Below are positions 34,134 to 43,602 of a DNA stretch of 64,000 nucleotides, one piece after another; position 1 is the first letter of the stretch, and each line of letters begins with the position of its first letter. This DNA comes from Mucilaginibacter sp. PPCGB 2223 (lineage in GTDB: Bacteria; Bacteroidota; Bacteroidia; Sphingobacteriales; Sphingobacteriaceae): contig NZ_MDJS01000001.1 in the NCBI RefSeq assembly GCF_001705515.1, positions 1,178,001 to 1,242,000 of the forward strand, given 5' to 3'. The position numbers were made by a program, and so were the translations under genes. The notes under the pieces were generated by a model. It did no database searches and was not told the DNA's origin. It worked only from the letters and a program-made list of their open reading frames with translations.

Positions 34134-34544
34134 GCTTGTAATAAATCTCCAGTCCGGGAAATGCAAAAATACAAAACGTGTAGTTAATAATGTTTATTAC
34201 AAGCGATATATCTTATTTAGAATTATTCTTGAGAGAAAGAATCAAGACCTTTTCCAAAACGTCATTGTGAACGATAGTGAAGCAATCCCTACATAGGACA
34301 ATCGTTGCATTGAATCGCACCTGCGTGTGTAAAGATTGCTTCGTACCTCGCAATGACGTACCGAAAGAAGTTTGTCTTGATTCCTGACTCTTGATTCTTG
34401 ACCGTATTCAAACAAATGGTAAACGCCATTACATAAGCTAAATGCCTCTTTCCAGATCATTTACTGTGCTTACGTAATGACGTTATATTTTTAAGTGTTG
34501 ATGCGAAATAGAATCGATCAACTAATGAACCAATTAACCATTCT
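34134..34544. other. Repeat-rich intergenic gap between ccmE and gdh
   Basis: 411 bp without a gene. It contains the family A palindrome, an outer inverted pair of the AATCAAGA type (around 34228-34250 and 34374-34395) and a copy of the CATTAGT/CATTGGT words at 34513-34540. The ccmE promoter should lie near 34140-34230, but no exact TAnnTTTG element was found. Confidence 0.5.
34260..34358. repeat. Intergenic imperfect palindrome, family A (second copy)
   Basis: Arms cgtcattgtg...gaagcaatcc on the left and gattgcttcgtacctcgcaa then tgacg on the right match the copy at 401-485. It is nested inside another inverted pair, gaatcaagac (34239) and gtcttgattc (34374). It lies in the 411-bp gap between ccmE and gdh, after the gdh stop on the transcribed strand. 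Confidence 0.7.
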
Positions 34545-35981
34545 TTACGGCCAAACACCTAAGTTTTGGTACGATACCGCAATCTTGTTAATTGCGCCAA
34601 CAAATGCGGCGGTCCGTTGGTTACCAATCTTGGGATTATTCAATAAAGTTTCGCGGATCTCGTGGTACGAACGGATCATGGTGTCCTCTAAACCTGAGTT
34701 TACCAGTTCAAGCTCCGAAGCGCCTTTGATGATACTGGCCCGCTGCACCGGCGACAAAGCGACACCGGTGATACCCTCAACCATGTTCACCAGGTTAAGG
34801 TTCGAGTTTTCTTCAAACCTGCGGTTCATACGTCCAAATGCCACGTGCGACAGATTTTTCAACCATTCGAAGTACGAAACCGTAACACCGCCTGCATTGG
34901 CATACATATCGGGTATGATGATACCGCCGTTTTTATAGAATATAGCCTCAGCCTCGGGCGAGGTTGGGCCATTAGCTCCTTCCACAATAATTTTAGCCTG
35001 TATACGGCCAATATTGGCCAGTGTGATCTGGTTCTCTAAAGCTGCCGGTACCAGGATATCGCAAGGTTGCTCCAAACCCTCCATCGGGTTTTTAAACTCT
35101 TTTTTCGCGCCCGGGTAGCCTAATATCGATCCGGTTGTTTTGCGGTGCAAAAACACGGTTTCAACATCTAAACCATCGGCATTGTAAATAGCGCCTTCGT
35201 ACTCGCAGATGCCTACGATAAGCGCGCCAAACTCCGACAGGAATTTAGCCGAGTGGTAACCCACGTTACCCAGACCCTGTACTATCACTTTTTTACCAGA
35301 TAAGCCCGGTGTCAACCCTATTTTCTGCATATCCTCGCCAACACTAACACATTCGCGGGCGGCAATAGCCACGCCGCGGCCGGTGGCTTCGCGGCGGCCG
35401 GCAATACCATGCAGGGCAATTGGCTTACCGGTAACGCAGCCCATTGCATCCAGCTGGCCGGGGTTCATGGTGGCATAGGTATCGGCAATCCAGCTCATTT
35501 CGCGCTCGCCCGATCCATAATCGGGCGCAGGCACATCGATGCTCGGACCTATAAAGTTTTTCTTGGCCAGCTCGACCGTATAACGGCGGGTAATGTTTTC
35601 GAGCTCTGTTACGGTGTAATTTTTGGGGTTGATTTTTATACCACCCTTTGCTCCGCCAAAAGGTACGTTAACAATGGCGCATTTATAAGTCATGAGCGCG
35701 GCAAGAGCCATCACTTCATCTTCATTAACCATTTCGCTGTAGCGGATACCGCCTTTGGTTGGCGATTGGTGCTGCGAGTGCTCAACACGCCAGGCGTCTA
35801 TTACTTCAAACCCGTTACCTTTCCTTATCGGGAAGCGGAAACGGTATACACTGTTGCATGATTTTATCTGGTCGAGCAAGCCGGCATCGTGTTTGGTAAA
35901 TTGCGCGGCATGGTCAAAATTTTGGCATACGTCACTAAAAAAATGCGTGTCCTGGTCAGCAATAATAATACTGTTCGACAT
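34545..35981 (-). CDS. gdhA: Glu/Leu/Phe/Val family dehydrogenase (glutamate dehydrogenase)
   Basis: A 478-residue enzyme. [20 protein letters not shown] near residue 77 and [15 protein letters not shown] near 107 contain the substrate-binding and catalytic lysines, and [20 protein letters not shown] follows. The Rossmann fold GLGNVG lies near 237. It interconverts glutamate with 2-oxoglutarate and ammonia, though amino-acid specificity within the family cannot be fixed by eye. It is longer than the usual 410-450 residues. It sits between ccmD and ccmE on the same strand with gaps of more than 200 bp, so it is probably transcribed alone. Confidence 0.92.
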   Translation of the reverse strand: MSNSIIIADQDTHFFSDVCQNFDHAAQFTKHDAGLLDQIKSCNSVYRFRFPIRKGNGFEVIDAWRVEHSQHQSPTKGGIRYSEMVNEDEVMALAALMTYKCAIVNVPFGGAKGGIKINPKNYTVTELENITRRYTVELAKKNFIGPSIDVPAPDYGSGEREMSWIADTYATMNPGQLDAMGCVTGKPIALHGIAGRREATGRGVAIAARECVSVGEDMQKIGLTPGLSGKKVIVQGLGNVGYHSAKFLSEFGALIVGICEYEGAIYNADGLDVETVFLHRKTTGSILGYPGAKKEFKNPMEGLEQPCDILVPAALENQITLANIGRIQAKIIVEGANGPTSPEAEAIFYKNGGIIIPDMYANAGGVTVSYFEWLKNLSHVAFGRMNRRFEENSNLNLVNMVEGITGVALSPVQRASIIKGASELELVNSGLEDTMIRSYHEIRETLLNNPKIGNQRTAAFVGAINKIAVSYQNLGVWP

Positions 35982-36223
35982 AAATTCAGAATTGTTTAAC
36001 TAATTGGTTTCTTTAAAAAGTTGACAAATGTGCAGCAAAATTTATCAATTGTGCAAGTGAAAACTTACCGGCAAAAACTCAAAAACATTAACAGCAGAAC
36101 AAAATCAATGTTTAGTTAAGATAGGGGTATTTTTTGAACCGATTTGAAAAAACGTATTTTTTTCAACATTCGTAAAATAAGACCGAAAAATGGCCTAAAA
36201 ATTACAAATGTCGCAATAGAACT

Positions 36224-36427
36224 CTACTTTTCGAGCTTCTTCAGGCGTCTATCGATGGAGAACAGGTAGATAATAATACCTATAAACACGATAGCAATAG
36301 TGGTAATTACCACATATATCTTGCCCGAACTGCGCAGGGTATCAGCCATTTCGACACCAGCACTTTGCTGGGCGAAAACGGTAGTAAATATAAGCAGGAA
36401 TAGGATTATAGAGGATAACTTCTTCAT
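36224..36427 (-). CDS. ccmD: CcmD-like small membrane protein
   Basis: A 67-residue protein: a signal-like segment MKKLSSIILFLLIFTTVFAQ, then a helix (IYVVITTIAIVFIGIIIYLF, about 38-57) and a basic end IDRRLKKLEK. This is the small protein found after ccmC in Bacteroidota and annotated as CcmD family. Its ATG overlaps the ccmC stop (TAATG), so translation is probably coupled. E. coli CcmD helps CcmC hand heme to CcmE; the same role is inferred. Confidence 0.8.
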   Translation of the reverse strand: MKKLSSIILFLLIFTTVFAQQSAGVEMADTLRSSGKIYVVITTIAIVFIGIIIYLFSIDRRLKKLEK

Positions 36428-37101
36428 TAATTTATCGTGTTCTTTTTGTGTTCAATTAAACGGATACGGTAGCGGATGGAAGCTATCCAAACACCTATCA
36501 GGGCCCAGCCTATAAATGCCGGATAAAGTACTACCCGCATGCGGTTATCCAGGTCCATTTTGCCGAAAGCCGGGTTACCCCCGTTGCCCGGGTGCAGCGA
36601 GTCGGTCATCCTTGGCAGCACCATAATCAGCACCACCATAATCGGAAAGGCAAAAATGTTGTATATCGATGAAATCTTGCCACGTTTCTGTTCTTCATCT
36701 ATCGAGTTGCGCAGCACCACATAGGCGCAATACAGCAAAAAGGCAATAGCTGCGCTGTTTTGTTTCGGGTCGTTGCTCCAGTATTCGCCCCAGGTATATT
36801 TGGCCCACATCATGCCGGTTACCAGCCCCAGTACAAAAAACATCATACCGGTATTCACACACTCAACAGAAGCCAGGTCGTACTCTTCCTTCCCGGTATT
36901 TAAATACATAATGCTGAACACTACCGATATAAAAAACACCGAGAACATAGCCATCCACATCGGTACATGAAAATAAAGGTTTCGGATGGTTTCGTGTAAG
37001 ATTGGTAAAGTTGGCACATGGAACAATAAACCGGCAATCAGTGTATAAAACACCAATACAACGGCCAGTATCTTCCACCAGGTTTGATAAATAAACTTCA
37101 T
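36427..37101 (-). CDS. ccmC: Cytochrome c biogenesis heme-handling protein CcmC/CcsA
   Basis: A 224-residue protein with six membrane segments. The WWD-type motif is WGEYWSNDPKQNSAA near residue 104, and flanking His residues occur in NLYFHVPMWMAMF near 51 and DSLHPGNGG near 170. It presents heme to CcmE on the periplasmic face. The motif reads WSNDPK rather than the usual WxWDPK or WVWD, so the second Trp position is Asn. The ATG at 37101 (MKFIYQTWWK) is chosen over an upstream codon at 37125 because relatives begin with this basic-aromatic stretch. Confidence 0.88.
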   Translation of the reverse strand: MKFIYQTWWKILAVVLVFYTLIAGLLFHVPTLPILHETIRNLYFHVPMWMAMFSVFFISVVFSIMYLNTGKEEYDLASVECVNTGMMFFVLGLVTGMMWAKYTWGEYWSNDPKQNSAAIAFLLYCAYVVLRNSIDEEQKRGKISSIYNIFAFPIMVVLIMVLPRMTDSLHPGNGGNPAFGKMDLDNRMRVVLYPAFIGWALIGVWIASIRYRIRLIEHKKNTIN

Positions 37102-37148
37102 TCGGGCGTCAATAACAATGGGCAAAGGTAAATAATTCAGTCCGGAGT

Positions 37149-37229
37149 CCGGAGCCTTTAGTCATGAGTCTTTTTAAAAATTTCTTTAACTCAGCATAAC
37201 GACTCGAGACTGCAGACTCAAGGCTCCGG
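37149..37229 (-). repeat. Imperfect palindrome, family C, at the end of the carboxypeptidase-regulatory gene
   Basis: ccggagcctttagtcatgag (37149-37168) and gactcaaggctccgg (37215-37229) form arms of about 20 bp with few mismatches. The right arm ends one base before the stop at 37231, so it may terminate that transcript or protect its 3' end. Confidence 0.55.
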
Positions 37230-37230
37230 G

Positions 37231-38415
37231 CTAGTCGCCCGGCTCGTAATTAACCGGCAACAATTCAGGCATCTTATCGCGTGCCCACGCACCCTCGTTC
37301 AAAACATCATGGCCGCTCAATATTATACCATTCCTGTCGAAGAAAGCGTATCCTTTATAAAGCGTAACTATGCTCACCATCGAGTCGTCCATGTCGAGCG
37401 GGCGGTATAACTGTGTATCGATAACCGTATCGTGCTTGCGCTTGTAAACCACGTACAGGTTGGTACTCAGGGCTACGGCATAGATACCGGCGCTATCGGT
37501 AGTATGTAATATTTCGTTCAAAGGTATGGGGTGTTCAATCAGGTTCTCGTCAAAGCGTTTCATGTTATACAGTTGCTGCCAGCGCCGCAGGGAGTCGTAA
37601 TTGCGGATGGCTTCAAAGTGGTCTAACCGGTTAACGATAACCGCCTGCGGCGGGCGATCGGGGTTAGGGCGGCGGATAAGCCGGTACATCACAAAGCCCT
37701 GCGCATCCAGGTCGTTCTTAATCAGCGAACGGTAAAAATGCATGGCGGAGCCATAATAGGTATCCTCACGCTTAGCTTTCCATTTTGCCAGTTGCGATTT
37801 GCTGCCCGGCAAGTCCTCGTACAGGGGCTGCCCTCCTATCGACACCAAGTTCTCCACCCCATCAAACTTAAACTCTTCGAGCAGGTATTTTAACCTGTAT
37901 CCCAGCGCGCGGTTCTCAATGATGATAAAATCATCGCTATGGCCTTCCAATATTTTATCGTTGCGGCGGTAATTCAGATCGATAACCTTGGGGTTTAATA
38001 TTTTGCATTGCTTCGCGTTGGCCGACGTCCCTAAAAAATATTTCAGAAACATGACATAATTCTCTTTCGAAAACTTATGCGCCGATACTGAAACTTCCGT
38101 AAGCCCGATGCTTTTCAAATGCAGCTCGATAGTAAGGTTAATCGGCGCTGGGCCAACCAATATGGTTTTATGATAACTATCGTAGCCCACATAACTCACC
38201 ACCAGCTCGTACTGGCCGGGCTTTAATCCGCGTAAAGCAAAACTGCCGTCGCTTTCGGTTGAAGTGCCGTAAGTAGCATTGCTTAAAAACACGCTGGCTT
38301 TGGCCAGGGGCATTTGCAGGTCGGCACTGGTTACTTTGCCGGTTATGGTACCATCCTGGGCAAACACATATACAGGCAGCAGCATGCCCAGCATCAAATA
38401 AAACACAAAACGCAT
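37231..38415 (-). CDS. Secreted protein with carboxypeptidase-regulatory-like domain
   Basis: A 394-residue protein with a signal peptide ending near VYVFAQ (residue 19). Residues about 24-105 form a carboxypeptidase-regulatory-like beta-sandwich (ITGKVTSADLQMPLAKASVF, GLKPGQYELVVSYVGYDSYH). The remaining 290 residues form a domain of unknown function often paired with it in Bacteroidota, containing LGYRLKYLLEEFKFDG and YRSLIKNDLDAQGFVMYRL. It is too short for a beta-barrel receptor. The first ATG is at 38415; an in-frame TTG lies 18 bp upstream. It is placed between ccmB and ccmC with no obvious link to heme. Confidence 0.75.
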   Translation of the reverse strand: MRFVFYLMLGMLLPVYVFAQDGTITGKVTSADLQMPLAKASVFLSNATYGTSTESDGSFALRGLKPGQYELVVSYVGYDSYHKTILVGPAPINLTIELHLKSIGLTEVSVSAHKFSKENYVMFLKYFLGTSANAKQCKILNPKVIDLNYRRNDKILEGHSDDFIIIENRALGYRLKYLLEEFKFDGVENLVSIGGQPLYEDLPGSKSQLAKWKAKREDTYYGSAMHFYRSLIKNDLDAQGFVMYRLIRRPNPDRPPQAVIVNRLDHFEAIRNYDSLRRWQQLYNMKRFDENLIEHPIPLNEILHTTDSAGIYAVALSTNLYVVYKRKHDTVIDTQLYRPLDMDDSMVSIVTLYKGYAFFDRNGIILSGHDVLNEGAWARDKMPELLPVNYEPGD

Positions 38416-38469
38416 GGCTAAAAATACTTGCAAAAAAATAAAAACAGGTGTAACAATTTAAATAGGCGA

Positions 38470-39153
38470 TCAATCGCGCCATAAGAACGGGAACAGGATG
38501 AGCGATGTTGCAACAACGATGACATTTATTGCAAGCAAGGTAACAATATCCTGTGTGCTCAGGCCGCGATCCAGCCCGTCCATCGCTCTTTTACTTAAGC
38601 GTATAAGCAACAATATTACCGGGATGATAACCGGAAAGCTCAAAATAGCCATCAGTGTGCCGTTGTTGCCTGCTTTTGAGGCTATAGCCGATATCATCGT
38701 AAATACGGTAGAGAAACTGATACTGCCTAACAGCACAGTTATGCAATAGTAAAGGTTATCAACTGTAGGGTTTTTAAAGAACACACTGTATATTATTAAA
38801 GCCAGTATGCTCAACAGGGTCATCAATAATATATTATAAATTATTTTTGACAGGATGATGGCGTGCGGACCGGCAATAGCGTAATAGTAAAGCAAACGCC
38901 CCTTACTTTCCTGTAAAAAGCTCTTGGCTATGGCGTTTACCGACGCAAACAGGATGATGACCCAGAACAGCACATTCCACACCAGCGGGTAGCCCTGACT
39001 ATCAACAAACCCCTGGTTTAAATTAAACGCCATATAGCAAACAAACACGGTCGACACCACGTATAATAATACACCATTAAAGGCGTATTTTGATCTCCAC
39101 TCCAACAGTATTTCTTTTTTAAGCAGATGTATGGTTTGATCGAACAAATTCAT
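38470..39153 (-). CDS. ccmB: Heme exporter protein CcmB
   Basis: A 227-residue protein with six hydrophobic segments. HLLKKEILLEWRSKYAFNGV (about residues 9-28) and FASVNAIAKSFLQESKGRLL (about 66-85) are CcmB signatures. CcmB is the membrane subunit of the CcmAB ABC complex that releases heme-loaded CcmE. The ATPase gene ccmA is not in the window. The ATG at 39153 lies only six bases after an exact -7 element (TATATTTG on the minus strand, 39160-39167). Confidence 0.9.
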   Translation of the reverse strand: MNLFDQTIHLLKKEILLEWRSKYAFNGVLLYVVSTVFVCYMAFNLNQGFVDSQGYPLVWNVLFWVIILFASVNAIAKSFLQESKGRLLYYYAIAGPHAIILSKIIYNILLMTLLSILALIIYSVFFKNPTVDNLYYCITVLLGSISFSTVFTMISAIASKAGNNGTLMAILSFPVIIPVILLLIRLSKRAMDGLDRGLSTQDIVTLLAINVIVVATSLILFPFLWRD

Positions 39154-39295
39154 TGGTCGCAAATATACATTTTAAAAAAGCGGATAAAGCACAAAAAGAG
39201 CCGGGCTGCAATAATGTAATTTGATTGTAAGCGTTAATCATTATACAGATAGTGGTATAGTTGTTGCAGCAAGTTAAATATAAACAGCAAGGGAT

Positions 39296-39508
39296 ATGAA
39301 TACCGACGAAACCATAGCTTGTTACTGCTTTAATCCGCAATGTACAAACTCGATATATAAATATAAATCTACAGCTATTACCTACCTTTCGCTCGAAAAA
39401 GCGTTAACCACAAACGTAAGGTGTTCAAAGTGCGGCAGCTTGCTCAAATCCAAAATCGACCTGGAAATTGAAGATCAGATTCGTGAGGTGCTGGCCAATG
39501 CCTGTTGA
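39296..39508 (+). CDS. Small putative zinc-ribbon protein
   Basis: A 70-residue protein with two cysteine groups: CYCFNPQC at residues 9-16 and CSKCG at 44-48, plus a Cys at the end. The spacing suits a zinc ribbon. The last third is acidic and helical (DLEIEDQIREVLANAC). No family name can be given. It is a lone gene, divergent from ccmB, followed by about 230 bp of non-coding DNA with AATCAAGA-type repeat words. Confidence 0.6.
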   Translation: MNTDETIACYCFNPQCTNSIYKYKSTAITYLSLEKALTTNVRCSKCGSLLKSKIDLEIEDQIREVLANAC

Positions 39509-39737
39509 AATAGAATCAAGACGCAAGAACCGAGCAACCGCGGGATCATTTACTCAATTAAAAAACAAATCAGTTAGTAAATAATCAGGAATTAAGATCA
39601 CTTGCAATCACCGGCTTGCGTTAATTTATAGCGAGTGTTCAGCCTGATCTGACGGTTATCTCGCCTTTAATACAAAAAATCAAAACGGGACGATAGAAAT
39701 CATCTGCATATCTCCTCATTTGCGCATATATTTGTTT

Positions 39738-40223
39738 ATGCCTCAAGTTTACTACCAAACGCCCGTCGGTGTTGCCCGCATTACCGAAACTGATGGCTTC
39801 ATCAGCAGTGTGAGCATTTTGGATACCATTCCCGAGATGGAAGAAGCGAGTTCACCATTGATCGAACGGGCCATACAGCAACTCGATGAATATTTTGCAG
39901 GCAAGCGCAGAGTTTTCGACCTTCCCTTAAAACATGAGGGCTCTGCGTTTCAGCAGCAGGTTTGGGATACTTTACAAAAGATAGATTATGGAAAAACCAT
40001 ATCGTACCGGCAACAATCAGAAATGATGAACAATCCGTTGGCTATCCGCGCTATTGCTTCAACAAACGGTAAAAACCCATGGTGGCTGATAGTGCCCTGC
40101 CACCGTGTTATTGGCGCCGATGGCAGCCTTACAGGCTATGGCGGCGGTTTGTGGCGTAAAAAGTGGCTGCTGGCCCACGAAGCCAGGGTAGCGGGTGTAG
40201 GCCAAACCAGCTTAGATTTTTGA
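39738..40223 (+). CDS. ogt: Methylated-DNA-protein-cysteine methyltransferase
   Basis: A 161-residue protein. The active-site motif IVPCHRVIGADGSLTGYGGG is near residue 118, with the alkyl-accepting Cys in PCHR, and QQVWDTLQKIDYGKTISYRQ with the DNA-recognition helix AIRAIASTNGKNPW precedes it. It repairs O6-alkylguanine by irreversible transfer of the alkyl group to Cys. It has no AdaA domain. The ATG at 39738 (MPQVYYQTPVG) is chosen; an upstream TTG is less likely. Its 3' end overlaps the convergent kinase gene by 12 bases. Confidence 0.95.
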   Translation: MPQVYYQTPVGVARITETDGFISSVSILDTIPEMEEASSPLIERAIQQLDEYFAGKRRVFDLPLKHEGSAFQQQVWDTLQKIDYGKTISYRQQSEMMNNPLAIRAIASTNGKNPWWLIVPCHRVIGADGSLTGYGGGLWRKKWLLAHEARVAGVGQTSLDF

Positions 40224-42155
40224 CAACTTATTGATATCAAGGAGTTTGCTTATTTTTAGATGCAGCTCATATGGCTGAAAAGGCTTGCCCAGCACATCGT
40301 TCATGCCCGATGCCAGGGCTTGCTGCTGCTCGTGATCGAACGTAGCTGCTGACAGCGAAATAATCGGTATATTTCGCTTAGGCTCCTCAAAATCAACCCT
40401 GATGGTTTTGGCAGTTTGGTAGCCGTTCATTTCGGGCATGTGGGTATCTAACAGTACGAGGTCGAAATCTTCCCGGGTAAGCGTTTCTATCGCCTTCCGG
40501 CCATTGTCAACCATTATCACCTCGATGTTCCAGCCCTTGAGCATTTTATTCATCATAAACTGGTTTACCACGTTATCTTCGGCCAGTAATACCCTTACAT
40601 CGTTAAACGGAGGCAGATCTTTAATATTGACATTTTTAGTTACCTGTGGTTTTGGGGCCTCGGCCACACTGTACCAGTTGGCGAATGTAAATACACTCCC
40701 CTTCCCTACCTGGCTGCTAACGGTCAGGTCGCCACCTTTAAGCTCAATCAGCTTTTTAACAATGGTGAGCCCCAAACCTGTGCCGCCATATTTGCTTGTG
40801 GTATCATCCTCTGCCTGCTCAAACGAATCGAATATCTTATTCAGCCTGCCTGTAGGTATACCGATACCGGTATCTTCGACACCGAATTTAAGTTTTACCT
40901 TGTTATCATGCTTTTTATCCGCAATTACCGAAAGCTTAACATAACCTTTATCGGTAAACTTAATAGCGTTACCGATAAGGTTCATGAGTATCTGGTTCAG
41001 ACGCAGCGAGTCGACCATAATACACTCGGGCACATCGTGTGCAACATCCAGTATCAGCTCGATATTCTTTTCATCGGCCTTAAATTTAAGCAGGTCCATT
41101 ACCGAACCAACTATTTCGCGGATGTTGCACGACGTTCGAACAATACTAAATTTACCCGCCTCAATCTTCGATATATCAAGTACATCGTTAATTACGCCTA
41201 ACAACGACTGCGACGACACGTTAAGTAAATCGACCATACCAAGTTGCTGGGTGTCCAACTGGGTATTTTTCAGCAAAACGGTAAGGCCTATGATGCCATT
41301 AACCGGTGTACGCAGTTCGTGGCTCATGTTGGCCAGGAATGTTTCCTTAACCTTACGGCCGTATTCGGCGAGTTCTTTCGATTTGATGAGCTGTTCGAGG
41401 TAGCTCTTTTGCGGAGAAATATCGCTGATGTTAATAAAAATAACCTTATTACGATACGATGCGCGGCACTCAACCCATATTATCCGTTTATCAAAGGTTT
41501 CAAACTTAAACTCGAACACTGCGAAAGCCAGGTTATCTTTGATGATTTCTTCAAGCTTTTTTCGAAAGGCCGGCCTGTCTGTTTCGGCGGCCAGGTCGAT
41601 AATGCTTTTGCCTTTAACCTCTTCGGGCTTGTATTGCATTATTTTTTCGACAGCAGGGTTAATGCTTTTGATACGCAAGGTATGCGCATCGACCGAACAG
41701 ATAATATCGGCCGAGTTACTTACTACCAGTGCATAATTTTCGAGTTCTTCGTTCTTTTTTTTGATCTCGAGCTGGTTGCGCGACATACTGATGAACGAAT
41801 TAACCTTGGCCGAGGTGATATACGGATCGAGCGGCTTATACAGGTAGTCTATCCCTCCCGCTCCAAAACCCTGTACTGCATACTTTGGCTCTTTTGAAAT
41901 TGCGGTAACAAATATGATCAGGATGTCTTTAGTCCTCGGGTTTGATTTGAGCATGCTGGCAAATTCAAAGCCGTCCATTTCGGGCATCTGAACATCTACC
42001 AGGGCGATACTTATTTCATTTTCCCAGGCAATTTTCAGGGCGTCGTTAGCTGACGTCGTCGACAATAAGTTAACGCCTTTCTGCGCTATCAACGCCTCAA
42101 GCGCAATTATATTTTCTTTTCTGTCGTCAACGATCAATATATTGACTGGGATCAT
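40212..42155 (-). CDS. Hybrid histidine kinase: REC-PAS-HisKA-HATPase-REC
   Basis: A 647-residue soluble protein. Receiver 1 covers about 1-120 (LIVDDRKENI, phosphorylatable Asp in ALVDVQMPEMDGFEF), a PAS domain about 145-260, HisKA with FLANMSHELRTPVNGIIGL near 280, ATPase with NLIGNAIKFTDKGYV, DTGIGIPTGR and YGGTGLGLTIVKKL, and receiver 2 about 525-640 (VRVLLAEDNVVNQFMM, LVLLDTHMPEMNGYQT). With no membrane part, it likely takes its input through receiver 1. It is last in the CheR-CheB kinase operon. Confidence 0.92.
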   Translation of the reverse strand: MIPVNILIVDDRKENIIALEALIAQKGVNLLSTTSANDALKIAWENEISIALVDVQMPEMDGFEFASMLKSNPRTKDILIIFVTAISKEPKYAVQGFGAGGIDYLYKPLDPYITSAKVNSFISMSRNQLEIKKKNEELENYALVVSNSADIICSVDAHTLRIKSINPAVEKIMQYKPEEVKGKSIIDLAAETDRPAFRKKLEEIIKDNLAFAVFEFKFETFDKRIIWVECRASYRNKVIFINISDISPQKSYLEQLIKSKELAEYGRKVKETFLANMSHELRTPVNGIIGLTVLLKNTQLDTQQLGMVDLLNVSSQSLLGVINDVLDISKIEAGKFSIVRTSCNIREIVGSVMDLLKFKADEKNIELILDVAHDVPECIMVDSLRLNQILMNLIGNAIKFTDKGYVKLSVIADKKHDNKVKLKFGVEDTGIGIPTGRLNKIFDSFEQAEDDTTSKYGGTGLGLTIVKKLIELKGGDLTVSSQVGKGSVFTFANWYSVAEAPKPQVTKNVNIKDLPPFNDVRVLLAEDNVVNQFMMNKMLKGWNIEVIMVDNGRKAIETLTREDFDLVLLDTHMPEMNGYQTAKTIRVDFEEPKRNIPIISLSAATFDHEQQQALASGMNDVLGKPFQPYELHLKISKLLDINKLSKI

Positions 42156-42177
42156 GTGTTAATTTGATAAAGTAGTT

Positions 42178-42780
42178 TTAGGTTTGACTATTCCCCGTCA
42201 TTAAGTTTAATATCTGGTTAGCTTTTAAAACAAACTCGCCTGCGTTGATATCAATTGCCGCCTGGGGCATTGTTGTTATTTCGGCGTCGTCGGGACTTTG
42301 TACAATGGTTAAAGCACCCGAACCGCGCAATTTAAGCAAGCCTTCGGCTCCATCCTGGTTTGCTCCCGAAAATAATATCGCAGCGCATTTTGCACCGTAA
42401 GTCCTTGCGGCGCTATCAAAAGTTACATCAATTGATGGTTTTGAAAACCATACCGGCTCCGACACGTCCAAGGCAAAAGTCTTATTTTTTTCAATCAGGG
42501 TATGGTAATTTGCGGGGGCTATGTATACTTTGCCCGCGGCTATTTTATCCTTATCCGTAATTTCGCTCACGGATATACGACAATTATTGCCGAACAGATT
42601 TTCAATATCGCTAAAATTATTTTTGCCCCGGTGGATTATAATAACCAGCGTTTGTTTGAAATCATGCGGCAGTGATCTGACGATATTAAAAACAGGCGAA
42701 AACGAACCGGCAGAACCACCAATAAAAATAACTTCAGCCTTATTTAAACGCCGCAATATAGCATCCAAGTCGTTATCCAA
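42178..42780 (-). CDS. cheB: CheB-type protein-glutamate methylesterase (no receiver domain)
   Basis: A 200-residue single-domain methylesterase. The catalytic triad is visible: Ser23 in FIGGSAGSF, His50 in VIIIHRGK and Asp143 in SGANQDGAEG. CheB removes methyl groups from chemoreceptor glutamates or deamidates them. The usual N-terminal receiver is absent, so control must come through partners. Its ATG overlaps the 3' end of cheR by eight bases. No chemoreceptor, CheA or CheW gene is nearby. Confidence 0.9.
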   Translation of the reverse strand: MDNDLDAILRRLNKAEVIFIGGSAGSFSPVFNIVRSLPHDFKQTLVIIIHRGKNNFSDIENLFGNNCRISVSEITDKDKIAAGKVYIAPANYHTLIEKNKTFALDVSEPVWFSKPSIDVTFDSAARTYGAKCAAILFSGANQDGAEGLLKLRGSGALTIVQSPDDAEITTMPQAAIDINAGEFVLKANQILNLMTGNSQT

Positions 42781-43600
42781 CTTTTTGATAGATATTCTCC
42801 CTCGAATTTACAACCTTTAACCGTTTCTTGTAATAGTCAGACCGTATGGTTTCTTTCGAGCCCAGGCATAAAAAACCCAGGTTGCATAAACTATTATAAA
42901 ATACATCGAGTACCCTCTCCTGCAGTTCACTCTCGAAATAAATAAACACATTCCGGCAGCATATCATCTGAAACTCATTAAACGCACCATCCGAAATAAG
43001 GTTGTGTACAGAGAACAAAGTATTCTTTTTTAATTCGGAATGCACGGTTGCAGCATCATACATAATAGTAAAATGATCTGTCAACGTTCCGGGCAAACCC
43101 ACCTGGTTGTAGTTTTCGGCATAGCCTTTAATATTGCGCAAACTATAGATGCCTTTTTTTGCGTGCTGCAGTACTTCAGTGTTAATATCGGTGGCATAAA
43201 TAAACGATTTGTTTTTATACCCGAGCTCCTGCATCAATATCGCCAGCGAATACGGTTCTTCACCGGATGAGCACCCGGCGCTCCATATTTTGATCCTTTG
43301 AAAAGTGGCAAGATACGGCATCACCTGGGTTTTCAACGCCCGGTAAAAGGACGGGTCGCGAAACATCTCGGTAACGTTTACCGTAATTTCTTCTAAAAAC
43401 TCCTGGAAAAAAGCCGTGTTATTGATGAGCGCATGCTTCAGTTCCCAAAAATCATACTTCTTTAACTGCATTATCCGCATAATCCTTCGTTTTAGCGAAG
43501 CTTTGGAGTAATGCATAAAGTCAAACCCGTAAAGATTTTTTACAAGGCTTATTAACTCGGTTAATTGTATCGAATCTAATTCGTCAGTAGAGCCACGCAT
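42773..43600 (-). CDS. cheR: CheR-type protein-glutamate methyltransferase
   Basis: A 276-residue protein. The N-terminal all-helical domain has YSKASLKRRIMRIM near residue 33, and the SAM-binding domain has NVTEMFRDPSFYRAL, IWSAGCSSGEEPYSLAILMQ near 120 and CCRNVFIYFE near 215, all standard for CheR. It methylates glutamates using S-adenosylmethionine. The first ATG (MRGSTDELDS) lies two bases after the stop of the upstream kinase gene, and the cheB start overlaps its end. Confidence 0.92.
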   Translation of the reverse strand: MRGSTDELDSIQLTELISLVKNLYGFDFMHYSKASLKRRIMRIMQLKKYDFWELKHALINNTAFFQEFLEEITVNVTEMFRDPSFYRALKTQVMPYLATFQRIKIWSAGCSSGEEPYSLAILMQELGYKNKSFIYATDINTEVLQHAKKGIYSLRNIKGYAENYNQVGLPGTLTDHFTIMYDAATVHSELKKNTLFSVHNLISDGAFNEFQMICCRNVFIYFESELQERVLDVFYNSLCNLGFLCLGSKETIRSDYYKKRLKVVNSRENIYQKVG

Positions 43601-43602
43601 TT

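Noticed and set aside
41244..41897. A 217-codon frame opposite the REC-PAS hybrid kinase
   Set aside because: It is antisense to clear HisKA and PAS sequence and has no independent support.
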